A stretch of DNA of 64,000 nt. It comes from Pogostemon cablin. Lineage: Eukaryota; Streptophyta; Magnoliopsida; Lamiales; Lamiaceae. The notes beneath the pieces were generated by a model. It saw nothing but the letters and a program-made list of their open reading frames with translations. It searched no databases and had not been told where the DNA came from. The translations under genes were made by a program, and so were the position numbers. Every line of letters starts with the position of its first letter. Positions within the stretch are counted from its first letter, which is position 1. Where the stretch lies: the NCBI GenBank assembly GCA_023678885.1, contig CM042953.1, positions 4,530,518 through 4,594,517 of the forward strand, read 5' to 3'. Below are positions 21,199 to 32,743 of this stretch, piece after piece.

Positions 21199-22034
21199 TA
21201 TATATATAAATAAGATTTTTTTAATATTTATAATTTAAATTGAAATATAATTAATTAGATAAATAAATAATTCGTATTACGAATTAGGATCTCTGTCACG
21301 ATCACACACAAGACTGACCCTTTATTATTTAATAACCGGCCAATGATTTTTGGGTCACATCGGTTCTTGGCGTGAACATTTCAACCCACCCACACAAGTC
21401 CGCTATTGAATCAGTCTTGAATATCCCAAGTCTCCAATGCAACAACATACAATAATAATTAGTTTTAAAGCTCACAGAAACTATAACCTCCTTAGCAATG
21501 TCAAAATACCAAAACCATTCAATTCATGAAAAGGAAAACTTCGAATCTATCAAATATATTGATACATATATAAAGAAATAATCAACATTTTTCTATTAAA
21601 AAGCAGAGACTACAAACCTAAACGACAGAATGAATCGAAGTGGGAATGGACTATTACCTTGTGAAATCTAGCGATGAAGAGAGTAGAAACCTAAAAGACC
21701 CTATGAATCTAAAGAAATTGAAAGAGATCCAAGAGGTAAATTGAAAGAGATCGAAGAGGGAAGAACCCTTACATTGTGAATCGGAAGAAATCACAACAGC
21801 AAATGTTCCTTCGAGAAAGGGAAACGAAGATTTCTGAAATAGGAGAAGCAGAAACGGGAGAGTCTATGGGCTGTTTGTGTTTTCTTCAAGTTGGGCCCTG
21901 TTTGGATTACGAAAAATAGATATACAATCTTTAAATTAAATGGGCTGAAAATCGGGTTCAATCCTAAATTGGGTTGAAACAGGATTCGTCTCACGAAAGA
22001 AGATCCGTGAGACGGTCTCGTGCAAGTCTTTGCT
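20891..22034. other. Intergenic flank with microsatellite and a duplicated block
   Basis: No gene recognised. It holds a (TA)n(CA)n(TA)n microsatellite at about 21168-21209. It also holds a 105-bp block at 21277-21381 that recurs next to the pyrophosphatase gene, and near 21985-22013 a short inverted segment with GTGAGACGGTCTCG whose relative is near 40508-40548. Confidence 0.6.
21277..21381 (+). repeat. Duplicated upstream block, copy 1
   Basis: It starts TTACGAATTAGGATCTCTGTC and includes AACCGGCCAATGATTTTTGG. It matches a second copy made of 22035-22055 plus 22847-22932, which is split by a transposon. The second copy lies about 100-200 bp upstream of the pyrophosphatase leader. Confidence 0.85.
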
Positions 22035-22055
22035 TTACGAATTAAGATCTCTGTC

Positions 22056-22838
22056 TAGGGATGGCAGTTTCACGGATTTTTTTGGGTACCCGACCCGACC
22101 AAACCCTAATGGGACGGGTTCGGGTACCTATAATCAGGTTTGAGACGGGTTTGGGAAAAAATAAAAATTTCCATTAGGATTTGGGTAGGGTTCGGATTCA
22201 CCCCCTCAGATACCCGCTACCGTAACCCGGATAAATAAAAATTTCATTAGGATTTGGGTAGGGTTCAGATTCACCCCCCTCAGATACTCGCTACCCTAAC
22301 CCGGATAAATAATCGGATAGGGGTAGCTGGTAACCGCATATACCCGTTCCATTTAATGCTTGTATGTATGTGTTTTATAGAGGGTTTGAACACATAACCT
22401 CATATTAAAAAAAATACTCTTTCACCGTTTAGACACAAATAATTCTTGTTACATGTCTCAATATTTAAATAAATTTATAAATTATTAGTGTAACATATCA
22501 TTTTATTTTATTTATATATTATTTGAAGTTTGAATTGAAGATCTTAAAACTTGTGAGGTGATTTTATGTCATGTTTTAATTATTTTTTAACTTGACACCA
22601 AGAATGTTTAATATTGTAAACTCATTTATTTAAATGTTAGATACTTGAAATTTAATATTAAAAAAAAAAGATTTGACGGGTTCGAGTACCCACGGGTAGG
22701 AACAATTGGGTACGGGATGGATGCGGGTATTGCAAGTAGTATTTTAAACGATAATGAGACAGATATATATAGTAATATTTTTATCGGATAAATTCGAATA
22801 CCCAAAAAATGCGGATATCCTACCCGCTGCCATATCTA
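22056..22838. mobile_element. Non-autonomous hAT-type transposon (783 bp)
   Basis: The ends are TAGGGATGGCAG and CTGCCATATCTA, imperfect inverted repeats typical of plant hAT MITEs. The 8-bp sequence TCTCTGTC is duplicated exactly at 22048-22055 and 22839-22846, the hAT TSD length. The interior is rich in GGGTACCCG / ACCCGACCC motifs and has no transposase frame. It splits copy 2 of the duplicated block, so it inserted after that duplication. Confidence 0.9.
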
Positions 22839-22846
22839 TCTCTGTC

Positions 22847-23039
22847 AGGATCACACGCAAGACTGATCCTTTATTATTTAATATAACCGGCCAAAAATTT
22901 TTGGGTCACATCGATTCTTGGCGTGGACATTTTTATCAGCCGGATTAGAAAAAAAATAAAATTGGTTTTTACGTGTACCCACCAAAGACTTAGTTGGCAA
23001 AAATAACAGGACGTGTCAACATGTGATTTGTTGTTTCCT
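22847..23039 (+). promoter_or_regulatory. Probable promoter region of the pyrophosphatase gene
   Basis: It comprises the remainder of duplicated block copy 2 (to 22932) and about 100 bp of unique sequence before the GC-richer leader. No unambiguous TATA box was found. The assignment rests on position. Confidence 0.4.
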
Positions 23040-24147
23040 TAATCGTGACAGCAATTGGAGTGCATACTGAATCTCTGTAGGAGGAAGTGGAAAAACCCAG
23101 AGGCCACCACTCACAAAACCACTGCTCAACGGCTGACCGATCATCTCCTTACCCGTCCTCACCTAATCCAACACCAATTCTGACAATCTCCTTCAACCGC
23201 CGCTCCGCCACCGCCCATTCGCCCCCTCTCAGATCAGTTCATCATCCACCTTTTCCGGCGACTGATGATGCAATCACACAACCAAGACGCAGCGGGGTGG
23301 TGTGTTTAGGATCGAAAATAGGTACCTGCCTTCTTCTGATTTCATCGCTAATTCATTTTCTCGTTGTGGGTTGTTGAGGTCTGCAAACTCCTCAACAATT
23401 AGTTATTCCTGATACTTTGATTTTAATGTGGTTAACATTGGACATTGCTGAACCCTAACCTCTACTATTAATTTGCTGATCTCTTTATTTGTCTATAAGT
23501 TTATTCGATTTTTGTAATTAGATATCGTTTAGAACTGCGTGCTTTTTATGAAAAAAAAAATCTTTTTTCTGTCCCTGAACTCTCTGATTTGCTGGAAATC
23601 TTTCGCACTTTTCTGCTTGCATGATCCAGAATTATTTGGTTCTCGTGCATTTAATACTTAGTCATATTTATGCATATTTGTTTTGAGATTATGATGCTGT
23701 ATTTCAAGCATTTACCTTTTTCGGTAGCTTTCCTCGTTTAGTTTTATAACTTTTATTTCTCGTAAAGGTTGTACATTGTAACCATGCTTTGCTGGAATTT
23801 CACAAAGTACAATTGATGGTCCTAAGGAGTAGATTTTGTTTAACTCATGTTTGCTTATCTCATTGTGTTAAAAATAGTTTGTTTGAAACCTGATAAACAT
23901 TTGAAATTTGTAACAGGGAAAAAAAAAGCAAAATAAATTCTGAGGAATAGAAGTAATCGAACCGTGGGACAAAAAAAAGAAAAAAAAATCTTGGTTCCCC
24001 AATTCACTGCCTTCATTTCTGAGTTTCATTGAAATAATAACACAAATCAAGATACAGCGTCTAGGTTCAGGGGGCGACTTGCCCCAGACTGGCGAGTTTA
24101 ATCCTTTCCCAGTAGCACGGAGGGTGAACTCCTTCCAAACCGTTGCA
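23040..24147 (+). other. 5' leader with probable leader intron
   Basis: A C-rich stretch at 23090-23320 looks like an untranslated exon and ends at a GT donor (ATAG|GTACCT, 23321/23322). A T-rich stretch follows, with candidate acceptors ACAG at 24058 or TTCAG at 24070, then untranslated sequence to the ATG at 24148. Exact ends cannot be set without transcript data. Confidence 0.5.
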
Positions 24148-27100
24148 ATGGATGATGATATGGAGGGTGGGAAGCTGGGGTCTTACCAGGAAAGGCCAAG
24201 GACATTCCCTGACATGCGTAGTAAACCTTACACCCCTCTGGTATGTGTCTTCTTATTATAAATTTTCATCAAATAATCATTTTGCCTGTCTTATACATCT
24301 CTCAATTTATATGCTGTTTTTGGAAAATCTTTTGCTGTATGTGCTCAGTTACATGTTCTTTGCCTTTTGACTTATCATATATGATATATGTATTGGTGGC
24401 CAAGTGAATGCAATGGAAACATCGAACATATAATATCTTGCAGACTGAAGATACACTTGCGCCCATCAAAAGACTGGGAAACTAAGGTTTCATAATCCTT
24501 TTTCCTATCCTATTGAGATAATGGCATGTAGTAGTTGCTTGCCAAAACACTGGATTACTCCTTTGTTCTGATTGGAACATTTTCCTTTGGTCTCGCGTTG
24601 GATGTAGCATCATTTTTTTCTTAAGAAGTAGTTCCCAAAACAGCAAGAAAGAAAAGAAACCTAGAAAAATTGAAGAATTTGATCTGATTAACACAGACTA
24701 AGATTCTTTTAATTTGGAGTAAAATATAAAACAAACGGGTGAATATATGAGGAATTAGATTAAAATTAAAATTGTGCTAAAAATTTATTGCTAGGTCAAT
24801 CAATCATTGTGTAATTGCGAAATCTGATCTGGGGAACTTGGGCTTTCTTTGCTACACAGGTTGCAACCTTCCCAAAAAACACTTAAACTTCTTATTTTCT
24901 TTGGTGGTTGTTCTTAACTTTACTTATATGTTGTGTATAGTTTTTCACTTAACTCGAGGCTCAAGTGCTGACTACCATGTGCTATTGCAGATATTTCGTC
25001 TACTCATGAGAATTAACACTCGTGTTCTTATGCTGTTTCTGCTCTGTGGACTTGGAGCTCTCTTTTACATTGGTGCAAGATCCTCACCAATTATTGTGTT
25101 TGTATATTCAGTTTGCATAATCAGTTTTCTCATGTCAATATATCTTACTAAGTGGGTACTTTCAAAAGATGAGGGGCCTGCTGAAATGGTTCAGGTATTG
25201 AATTTATCTTGTTTATCACTTTTCTCCAGTATGCACAATGATCCTATATTTTTCCTTTTACCGATTAACGTGCGTTAGAACATAAAAATGATGGTTTGTC
25301 CTACTTTAAGTTACATACTTTTCTCGTAGGTTTAAATTGCATTTTGTCATCTGTTCTCAATTTTGAAATCAATAAACACACGTTGCTCGCAATTCTAAAT
25401 ACAATAGTGGATCTAAAATTGTCAAGAAACAAAATTGAGCCTTAAACCGTTAAATACTATAATAAGAACCAAGAACCATATTGTTTCGAGTCTTGACCAG
25501 TTATTCATCAAGTTAAGATCTTTGAGCTATGAGATGAACAAATGGCAACACATAGACATCCCCCTAAAAAAACTCAAGATTATTTAAGTGATAATATTTG
25601 AATGTGAATGTCACCAGAACAGTTGCTAGGTTCAAAAAAGCTCAAAATTTCTAACAGTCTTGGGAAAGATAACGAATAAAATATCCTAACTGCTCTTCTT
25701 GAATGATGGAACTGACTAACATTCCAATTTAGCTAGTTGTTTTGAAAACTTGTCCAATTGGGCTCTCTCTCCCCCTTGTTCAAAGTAACTTCTCCTAAAT
25801 TATTCTATGGCTTGAATCATGGAAGTTCAACCTTGTTTAGAATTCTGTTACTAGTAAAAATGCTTGGAATCAGCTCATTGATATATTCTTTGATGTTTGT
25901 GCATCTGCATAATATTGGGTCTTTTAGTTTAGGTGATTCAAAAGTCTTCCTTAAGAATCTTTGGGGCCAATGCTAGTTACAAGAACATGCAGTGATAAGT
26001 CTTAACCATGTGTCAAATGCATCATGCATCAATTTTGAAATTGCCTTGGCATTCAGCTAGTAAAATGTCAGTTCTGTTTTTCAAATAAAAGTTTAGAAGT
26101 CTGTCTTTCATTTGATTAAACATGGAAAATGTAATCATAGCTTTCTTTGACTTATTAATCACATAAGTAAATTTTAAATAGGAATTGCATGCACTACTTG
26201 GGTGGAGACCCAGCAGGGCTCTTAGTTATCTTCTTCTATATTGATGCCTATTATTTTTGACTTCAGGCTTTCATTATAGTCATTAAAGTTTGATTCTGTT
26301 TCAATCGACACTGGATATTTATTCTTGAAGTTGTTTCTTTAGTTTCAACACTTTGATATTATTGGTTTACATGCTAGATATCAGATGCAATACGAGATGG
26401 TGCTGAAGGTTTCTTTAGGACTCAGTATGGAACCATCTCAAAGATGGCTGTTTTACTAGGATTAGTAATCCTGAGCATATACCTGTTTCGGAGTACAACA
26501 CCTCAGCAAGAATCTTCAGGTTTGGGAAGGTAACTTTAAATTCACCTCATTTCATGCATTCAAATCTGTATACCCATTGAGATAAGCTAAACTATCCTAC
26601 ATTTCTACAAAAGTTAATATCAAGAGATGTGCTCTGCCATTAATGCAGGTCAACATCTGCTTGCATTACTGTTGCTGCTTTTCTTCTTGGCGCTCTATGT
26701 TCGGGTGTTGCTGGCTACGTGGGGATGTGGGTATCCGTACGTGCTAATGTTCGAGTCTCAAGTGCAGCTAGACGATCTGCTAGAGAGGCATTACAGGTTC
26801 TTTTTCCATCTGCTAAATTTAATTTATTCCCAACTGTAAATGCATTTAGTTCTGATGAACTTGTTTGCAGATTGCTGTTCGTGCTGGTGGTTTTTCTGCT
26901 CTAGTGGTTGTTGGAATGGCTGTTATTGGTATTTCTGTTCTTTATGCCACATTTTATGTATGGTTGGGTGTAGAATCCCCAGGTGGAATGAAGGTCACTG
27001 ACTGTAAGTTTTTTGCCTCTCATTTTCCCTCTGAACTCCAAAATACTTTCTTCTGTTTGTGCTTGTGATTTGATTTTTTTCTTGCACCACTTGCATGTAA

Positions 27101-28182
27101 TTCTCACCCGTAGTTTGACCTTTACTTGTCTCTCAGTGCCTCTTCTTCTGGTTGGTTACGGTTTTGGAGCTTCATTTGTTGCACTTTTTGCTCAATTGGG
27201 TGGTGGAATATTTACCAAAGCAGCTGATGTTGGAGCTGACCTTGTTGGGAAGGTGGAGCAGGGTATTCCTGAAGATGATCCACGCAACCCTGCAGTCATT
27301 GCTGATTTGGTACGAATATTTCCCATGTCTTGTAGTTTTTTTCCTGCATAGTTTTCGGGAAACTGTTGATGTTTGCATATGCTGTAAAGAAAACATTAAC
27401 ATGATGATATTTTTATGACAAATTGTGCTGCCTATGTATTTTGTGATGCTTATTTTTTCTTTCATCTTGATCTATATTTTTTAATTATATTGGTAAATCA
27501 AGGTTGGTGATAATGTTGGTGACTGTGCTGCTCGAGGTGCTGATCTCTTTGAAAGTATTGCTGCAGAAATAATTAGTGCAATGATACTTGGTGGTACAAT
27601 GGCCAAACGCTGTAAAATTGAAGGTACATGCTGCAAACTGGGTTTTTCATCTGCATGAAAATATGTTTTAAGACTGAATAAAAGAAGTAAACTCTTTTGA
27701 TTTGTTCAATTTCTCATACTCGTGTTGTTGTGTAATGGTTATGCAGTTTCCACTTGAGGAACAATTTCCATGGCTATAGTTTGTTACCCTCTAATACTTG
27801 ATCATATTTTGAACTTAAATTGGTGTTATCTTTCTGATGCTAACTCAGTTTCTAATTGATTGCTTTTTTGGTGTATTACTGCTACACCAGTTGCTGTGTC
27901 CTGTCCTGTGTTGAATTCAGCCATTTGCTATGTCTAAACTCGATACATCTCGCCCTGTCCTTTCTACCCCAGGCTTGGAAAACGAAAAAATGTTTGAAAC
28001 ACACAAGATAAATAAGAATTAAAAGATTAAGTTTATTGTTTCCTTTGATGCATTTGAATATTCCTACTACTGTACTTAAATCTTAGTTGGAGTGCATTTC
28101 CAATTCTAACATATAAAAGCCTGCTTGGTACTCTTTTGGTACTCCTTATTACATCTCATGTCTCAAGATCATTATTGGATGT

Positions 28183-28226
<44 letters not shown>

Positions 28227-31200
28227 CTCTTTTGTGTGTATATTTTGATACCTTGCTACTTGTTATGGTTGAGTCAAATAAATAGTTGTTTGTCAGTTTC
28301 CTTTTTTTTCCCATTTGCTGTTGCATTTCTTTCTGTGAATCCTTTGTTACTATTTTTTTCCTTAGCCTTTTTTCCCATGGATATTGTGTATCTGGTGGTG
28401 AGTGATGATGACAATGATGATTAACCTGATACTTCACTTTCTTTATTCTTTTTTTCTTTTCGTTGGCTCAACAAAATTTAACAGGGTTTACTATCATATA
28501 TATGTGCAGATCCATCAGGTTTTATTTTGTTTCCTCTTGTTGTTCATTCATTCGACCTGTTGATATCTTCGGTTGGAATTTTTTCTATTCGCAATACACG
28601 TGATCCTGGGGTCATTGGTGCTATAGAGGATCCAATGGCAATTCTACAGAAAGGTTATTCTGTGACAGTAATCTTAGCAGTTCTGACATTTGGTTTGGTA
28701 AGAATTTATCATCTCTGTGGATTATCATTATAGTTTGATGATTGCAAAACTTTGTGGTGTTCACAGGTTTCTGTCTGTTTTTCTTCATGGTGCATACTCA
28801 CTTGTTCTGTCTGTTAATACCTATTTTTCCTTTTGCAGTCCACACGCTGGATGCTTTATACTGAACAAGCACCTTCTGCTTGGTTAAACTTTGCTTTGTG
28901 TGGTTTGGTTGGGATTATGACAGCTTATGTCTTTGTGTGGATCACAAAGTATTACACTGATTACAAGCACGAGCCTGTACGAACATTAGCGCTTGCTAGC
29001 TCTACCGGACATGGGACTAATATAATTGCTGGAGTCAGTTTGGGTCTGGAATCAACAGCTCTTCCTGTTCTTGTCATAAGCATATCCATTATTTCAGCAT
29101 TTTGGCTGGGCCAGACTTCGGGACTGGTTGATGAGTCTGGAATCCCAACTGGTGGCTTGTTTGGAACTGCTGTTGCCACTATGGGGATGCTCAGTACAGC
29201 AGCTTACGTGCTCACCATGGATATGTTTGGTCCAATAGCTGATAATGCCGGTGGAATTGTTGAAATGAGTCAACAGGTACCTAGGATTTTCTATTGATGC
29301 TCTATGCTCTCAATTTCTTTAAAGCTAGGTTTTTTTTTTTTAAATGTATATTATGTGTGCTAATATATAACTAATACCAATCATAGCCTGAAAGTGTACG
29401 TGATATTACTGATGTTCTTGATGCGGTTGGGAATACTACAAAAGCTACAACCAAGGGATTTGCAATTGGATCTGCAGCACTAGCATCATTTCTCCTGTTT
29501 AGTGCTTATATGGACGAAGTTGAATCATTTGCGCTTGTACCCTTTAAGCAGGCATGCATCCTTGATATTACAAGTTTTTAATCTCTAAATTCTTTCTCGC
29601 GTTCATTTTTTATGTGTTTGTTTGATTTTATACAAGATATTTTCATATATTATATGATCTATAATTTTCATTGTTTTCCTGTTCCTGGAGTATAGGTTGA
29701 TATCGCAATCCCTGAAGTGTTTATTGGTGGATTGTTGGGCTCTATGCTTATATTTCTATTTAGTGCATGGGCCTGTTCTGCAGTTGGTAGAAGTGCTCAA
29801 GAGGTTGTCAATGAAGTAAGAAGACAGTTCATTGAGAGGCCTGGGATCATGGTTTGTACCTAATTTGATATCTCTGGAGGCATTTATTGGATCTTCCATG
29901 ACCAAGCTGTATAATTTCAATTTTTTGTTCAGGATTATAAGGAGAAACCTGATTATGGTCGATGCGTATCTATAGTTGCAGCTGCTTCTTTGAGGGAGAT
30001 GATAAAGCCAGGATTATTAGCCATTATATCACCCATAGTAGTTGGTAACTCTCTGCTTTCTGTTTCCAGGATTTTCTGCCATGATTTTACAAGACTACAT
30101 GGTAATAGGATTTATTTTCTGCATGTTGGAGCACCCAATCATCATACCAGGCATCTTTCAACAAAGTACTTACCTAAGATGCATGAAGAGTTGTTATTGC
30201 AAGGACTGATGTCACTTACATTGTTCTATCGTTTTAAAGCAATACACTTGCACACGATTCTCTGCATTCTGCGAATACCCTGTAACTTGAAATTGTTAAC
30301 CTACCACAAACAGCCCTGATGTATAAAAAGCTTTCATATTTGATTCTGCCTTCTCAGTTGATCTTACTAGTTGATTTTCTGTGCTGATTGTCCACGATTT
30401 GCTTTAGCTATGTGAAACTAATATTCAGATATGGGTTGAAACTTTGAATGTGTTAACATAGTTTTTTTCAATCACCTGCAACAGAGCTGAATTGAAGTAT
30501 CTTATTTATGCTTTTCTGCCATGTTACATAGATTGATACTCATGTTTTGTATTGTGGACTGATTATAAGTCAAAGAAAGTTAGTTATTATATCATTCGAA
30601 GCTTCTCCATCATCATGCCACTTAGATTCTAATTATACTATGCTAGAAGTCTTCATTTGCATTCTTTCATGATTGTTCTGGCTGGTTAAATGACTCCTAT
30701 TGCTTTTTTCAGGTTTTCTATTCCGGGTTCTAGGCTACTATTCAGGTCAGCCTCTGCTTGGAGCAAAAGTTGTGGCTTCCATGTTGATGTTTGCCACAGT
30801 TTCGGGTATCCTCATGGCTCTTTTCCTCAACACTGCTGGAGGTGCCTGGGATAACGCAAAGAAATACATAGAGACAGGTGCTCTAGGAGGCAAAGGGAGT
30901 GATTGCCACAAAGCAGCTGTTACTGGTGATACGTAAGTGCTGACATTTTCTTTGACTGAACACTACATAGCGTGCAAAGCACGGATGGACCTTGAACTTG
31001 CCATCGATCAAAATCATGACAATTTCATTGAGATGTGTATATATATTTCTGTTACGATATCCCACATCGGTTCCACACGCAAGTATGGAAGGGCATATAA
31101 GTGGGGGTCAACCCTTCACCTTCAGCAATGGTTTTGGGTGAAGTTAGGGCTCCCTGGATTAAAATTGTTAGGCACACAATCCAAGGAGCCCTAACTTCAC

Positions 31201-32743
31201 CAAAAACCATGGCTGAAGGTGAAGGGTTGACCCCCACTTATATGCCCTTCCATACTTGCGTGTGGAACCGATGTGGGATATCGTAACAATCCATCCCCCT
31301 TCGAACCGAACGTCTGCGGACGGCGTACTACGGGAGGCAACCCGCAACTAGGCCCACAACTCCGGGTGGCAACCCCCCACAGGCCCACATCTGGGGTGGC
31401 AACCTCTGGGCCCACACATTGGGTAGCCCCTTCCCGTGGCCTGTCCGAATCCGGCAGGTCGGACCAAATTGTTAGGCACATAATCCAGGGACCCTTAACT
31501 TCGCCCAAAGCCATGGCTGAAGGTGAAGGGTTGACCCCCACTTATATGCCCTTCCACACTTGCGTGTGGAACCTATGTGATTTCACATGCGCAGAGCCGC
31601 ACACGCTATTAGTGTAGACAATTTTTTTAAATTTTGAATGTCTTGGTGTCTGGTATTCTATATAGTCATTGCCTAGTTTTGTGGTTTTCACTTTTCACTT
31701 GTCATAAACTATATATGCAAACTTATCAATTGGGTAATTCTTATGATATCCCACATCTGTTCCACACGAAAGTGTGGAAGAGCATATAAGTGGGGTCAAC
31801 CCTTCAACTTCAGCCATGATTTTGGGTGAAGTTAGGACTCCTTAGCTTATATGCCTAACAATTTGGTCCGACTTATCTGATCCTGACAGACCGCGGGAAA
31901 GGGCTACTCGATGGTGGGCTCAGGGGTTGCCACCCGAAGTGCGCCATCCGTGGACGTCTGGTTCGAAGGGGGATGGATTGTTATGATATCCCACATTGGT
32001 TCGTGTGGAAGGACATATAAGTGGGGGTCAACCTTCACCTTCAGACATGGTTTTGGGTGAAGTAGGGGGATGGTTTGTTATGATATCTCAAATCGGATCC
32101 ACACGAAAGTGTGGAAGGGCATATAAGTGGAGGTCAACCTTCATCTTTAGCCATGGTTATCTGATCCTGACAGGCCGCGGGAAAGGGCTACTCGATGGTG
32201 GGCTCAGGGGTTGCCACCCGAAGTGTGCTATCCGTGGACTTCTGATTCGAAGGGGGATGGATTGTTATGATATCCCACATTAGTTTATGTGGAAGGACAT
32301 ATAAGTGGGGGTCAACCTTTACCTTCAGACATGGTTTTGGGTGAAGTAGGGGGATGAATTGTTATGATATCTCAAATTGGATCCACACGAAAGTGTGGAA
32401 GGGCATATAAGTTGTGGTCAACCTTCATCTATAGCCATGGTTTTTGGGTGATGCGCATATGTTTGACGCTTGACACTTATTGTGAAAAACTTATTAGGCT
32501 GTCCATCTTTTAGAAGGGTTTTAGACTTGATGAGTCGCACTATGAATCATCTTTTTTATTTAGCATGTTACGAATTACTCGTCGTGAAGCACAGTTTATT
32601 ATCTCTTGAATTAAGCATGTTACTATTGTCATCATTATTGCAGGGTGGGAGATCCATTCAAAGACACTGCAGGGCCATCTCTCCATGTTCTCATTAAAAT
32701 GCTGGCTACCATAACTCTCGTAATGGCCCCCGTTTTCCTGTGA
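24148..32743 (+). CDS. AVP2: Type II (K+-independent) vacuolar-type H+-translocating inorganic pyrophosphatase, 14 coding exons
   Basis: Exons: 24148-24240, 24991-25194, 26378-26529, 26649-26796, 26871-27003, 27137-27309, 27503-27623, 28510-28697, 28839-29276, 29387-29551, 29696-29851, 29933-30044, 30713-30932, 32644-32743. They sum to 2,403 bases, 800 residues plus stop, the usual length of plant type II enzymes. The enzyme is a multi-span membrane pump coupling pyrophosphate hydrolysis to proton transport; plant type II forms are reported in the Golgi and related compartments. Visible motifs are the pyrophosphate/Mg site DVGADLVGKVEQG then EDDPRNP and VGDNVGDCAARGADLFES (exons 6-7), DNAGGIVEMS (exon 9), and GNTTKATTKG (exon 10). 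The Lys in GNTTK (residue 569) marks K+-independent enzymes; K+-dependent ones have Ala. All phases agree and there is no internal stop. The start is the ATG giving MDDDMEGG, matching the short cytosolic N-terminus of the family. Confidence 0.96.
25195..26377 (+). other. Intron 2 of the pyrophosphatase gene
   Basis: 1,183 bp with GT donor after TCAG and AG acceptor before ATATCAGATG. No embedded gene or clear repeat recognised. Confidence 0.85.
28185..28224. repeat. (TA)n microsatellite in intron 7
   Basis: About 20 TA units in the 886-bp intron between 27623 and 28510. Likely length-polymorphic. Confidence 0.95.
29552..29553 (+). promoter_or_regulatory. Non-canonical GC splice donor of intron 10
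   Basis: Exon 10 ends AAGCAG and the intron begins GCATGC. Joining to 29696 restores the conserved FKQ|VDIAIPEV reading. No nearby GT gives the conserved protein. The acceptor is a normal AG. Confidence 0.85.
30045..30712 (+). other. Intron 12 of the pyrophosphatase gene
   Basis: 668 bp, GT-AG. An apparent read-through frame (29990-30319) is exon 12 running into the intron. No repeat recognised. Confidence 0.85.
31051..31287. repeat. Long inverted repeat in intron 13 (110-bp arms)
   Basis: Arms 31051-31160 and 31178-31287 are reverse complements with only a few mismatches and a 17-base loop. Each arm starts or ends with GTTACGATATCCCACATCGG. Transcribed as part of the intron it would fold into a long near-perfect hairpin. 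Confidence 0.9.
31051..32440. repeat. LTR/TRIM-like repeat cluster in intron 13
   Basis: About eight modules with GATATC(C/T)CACAT...CATATAAGTGGGGGTCAACC...CATGGTTTTGGGTGAAGT occur in both orientations (near 31056, 31281 inverted, 31560 inverted, 31745, 31985, 32082, 32268, 32365). A segment of about 284 bp is tandemly duplicated (31877-32160 and 32161-32440). GATATCCCACAT is typical of the ends of small plant LTR/TRIM elements, which I take as the likely source. Confidence 0.75.

Noticed and set aside
23087..23377. 96-codon frame in the pyrophosphatase leader
   Set aside because: Opens at GTG, is proline/serine-rich by composition, and runs across the probable leader donor site; no domain.
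24079..24147. Upstream extension of the pyrophosphatase N-terminus
   Set aside because: The extension starts at TTG and is not seen in the family; the ATG at 24148 gives the expected MDDDMEGG start.
28125..28437. Frames spanning the (TA)n tract in intron 7
   Set aside because: YIYIYI peptides are translations of the microsatellite.
29552..29590. Use of the GT at about 29569 as donor of intron 10
   Set aside because: It would add non-conserved residues and break phase with exon 11; the GC donor gives the family sequence.
31052..31617. Several 60-114-codon frames on both strands in intron 13
   Set aside because: They are translations of the inverted GATATCCCACAT repeats; their near-identity reflects the DNA repeat.
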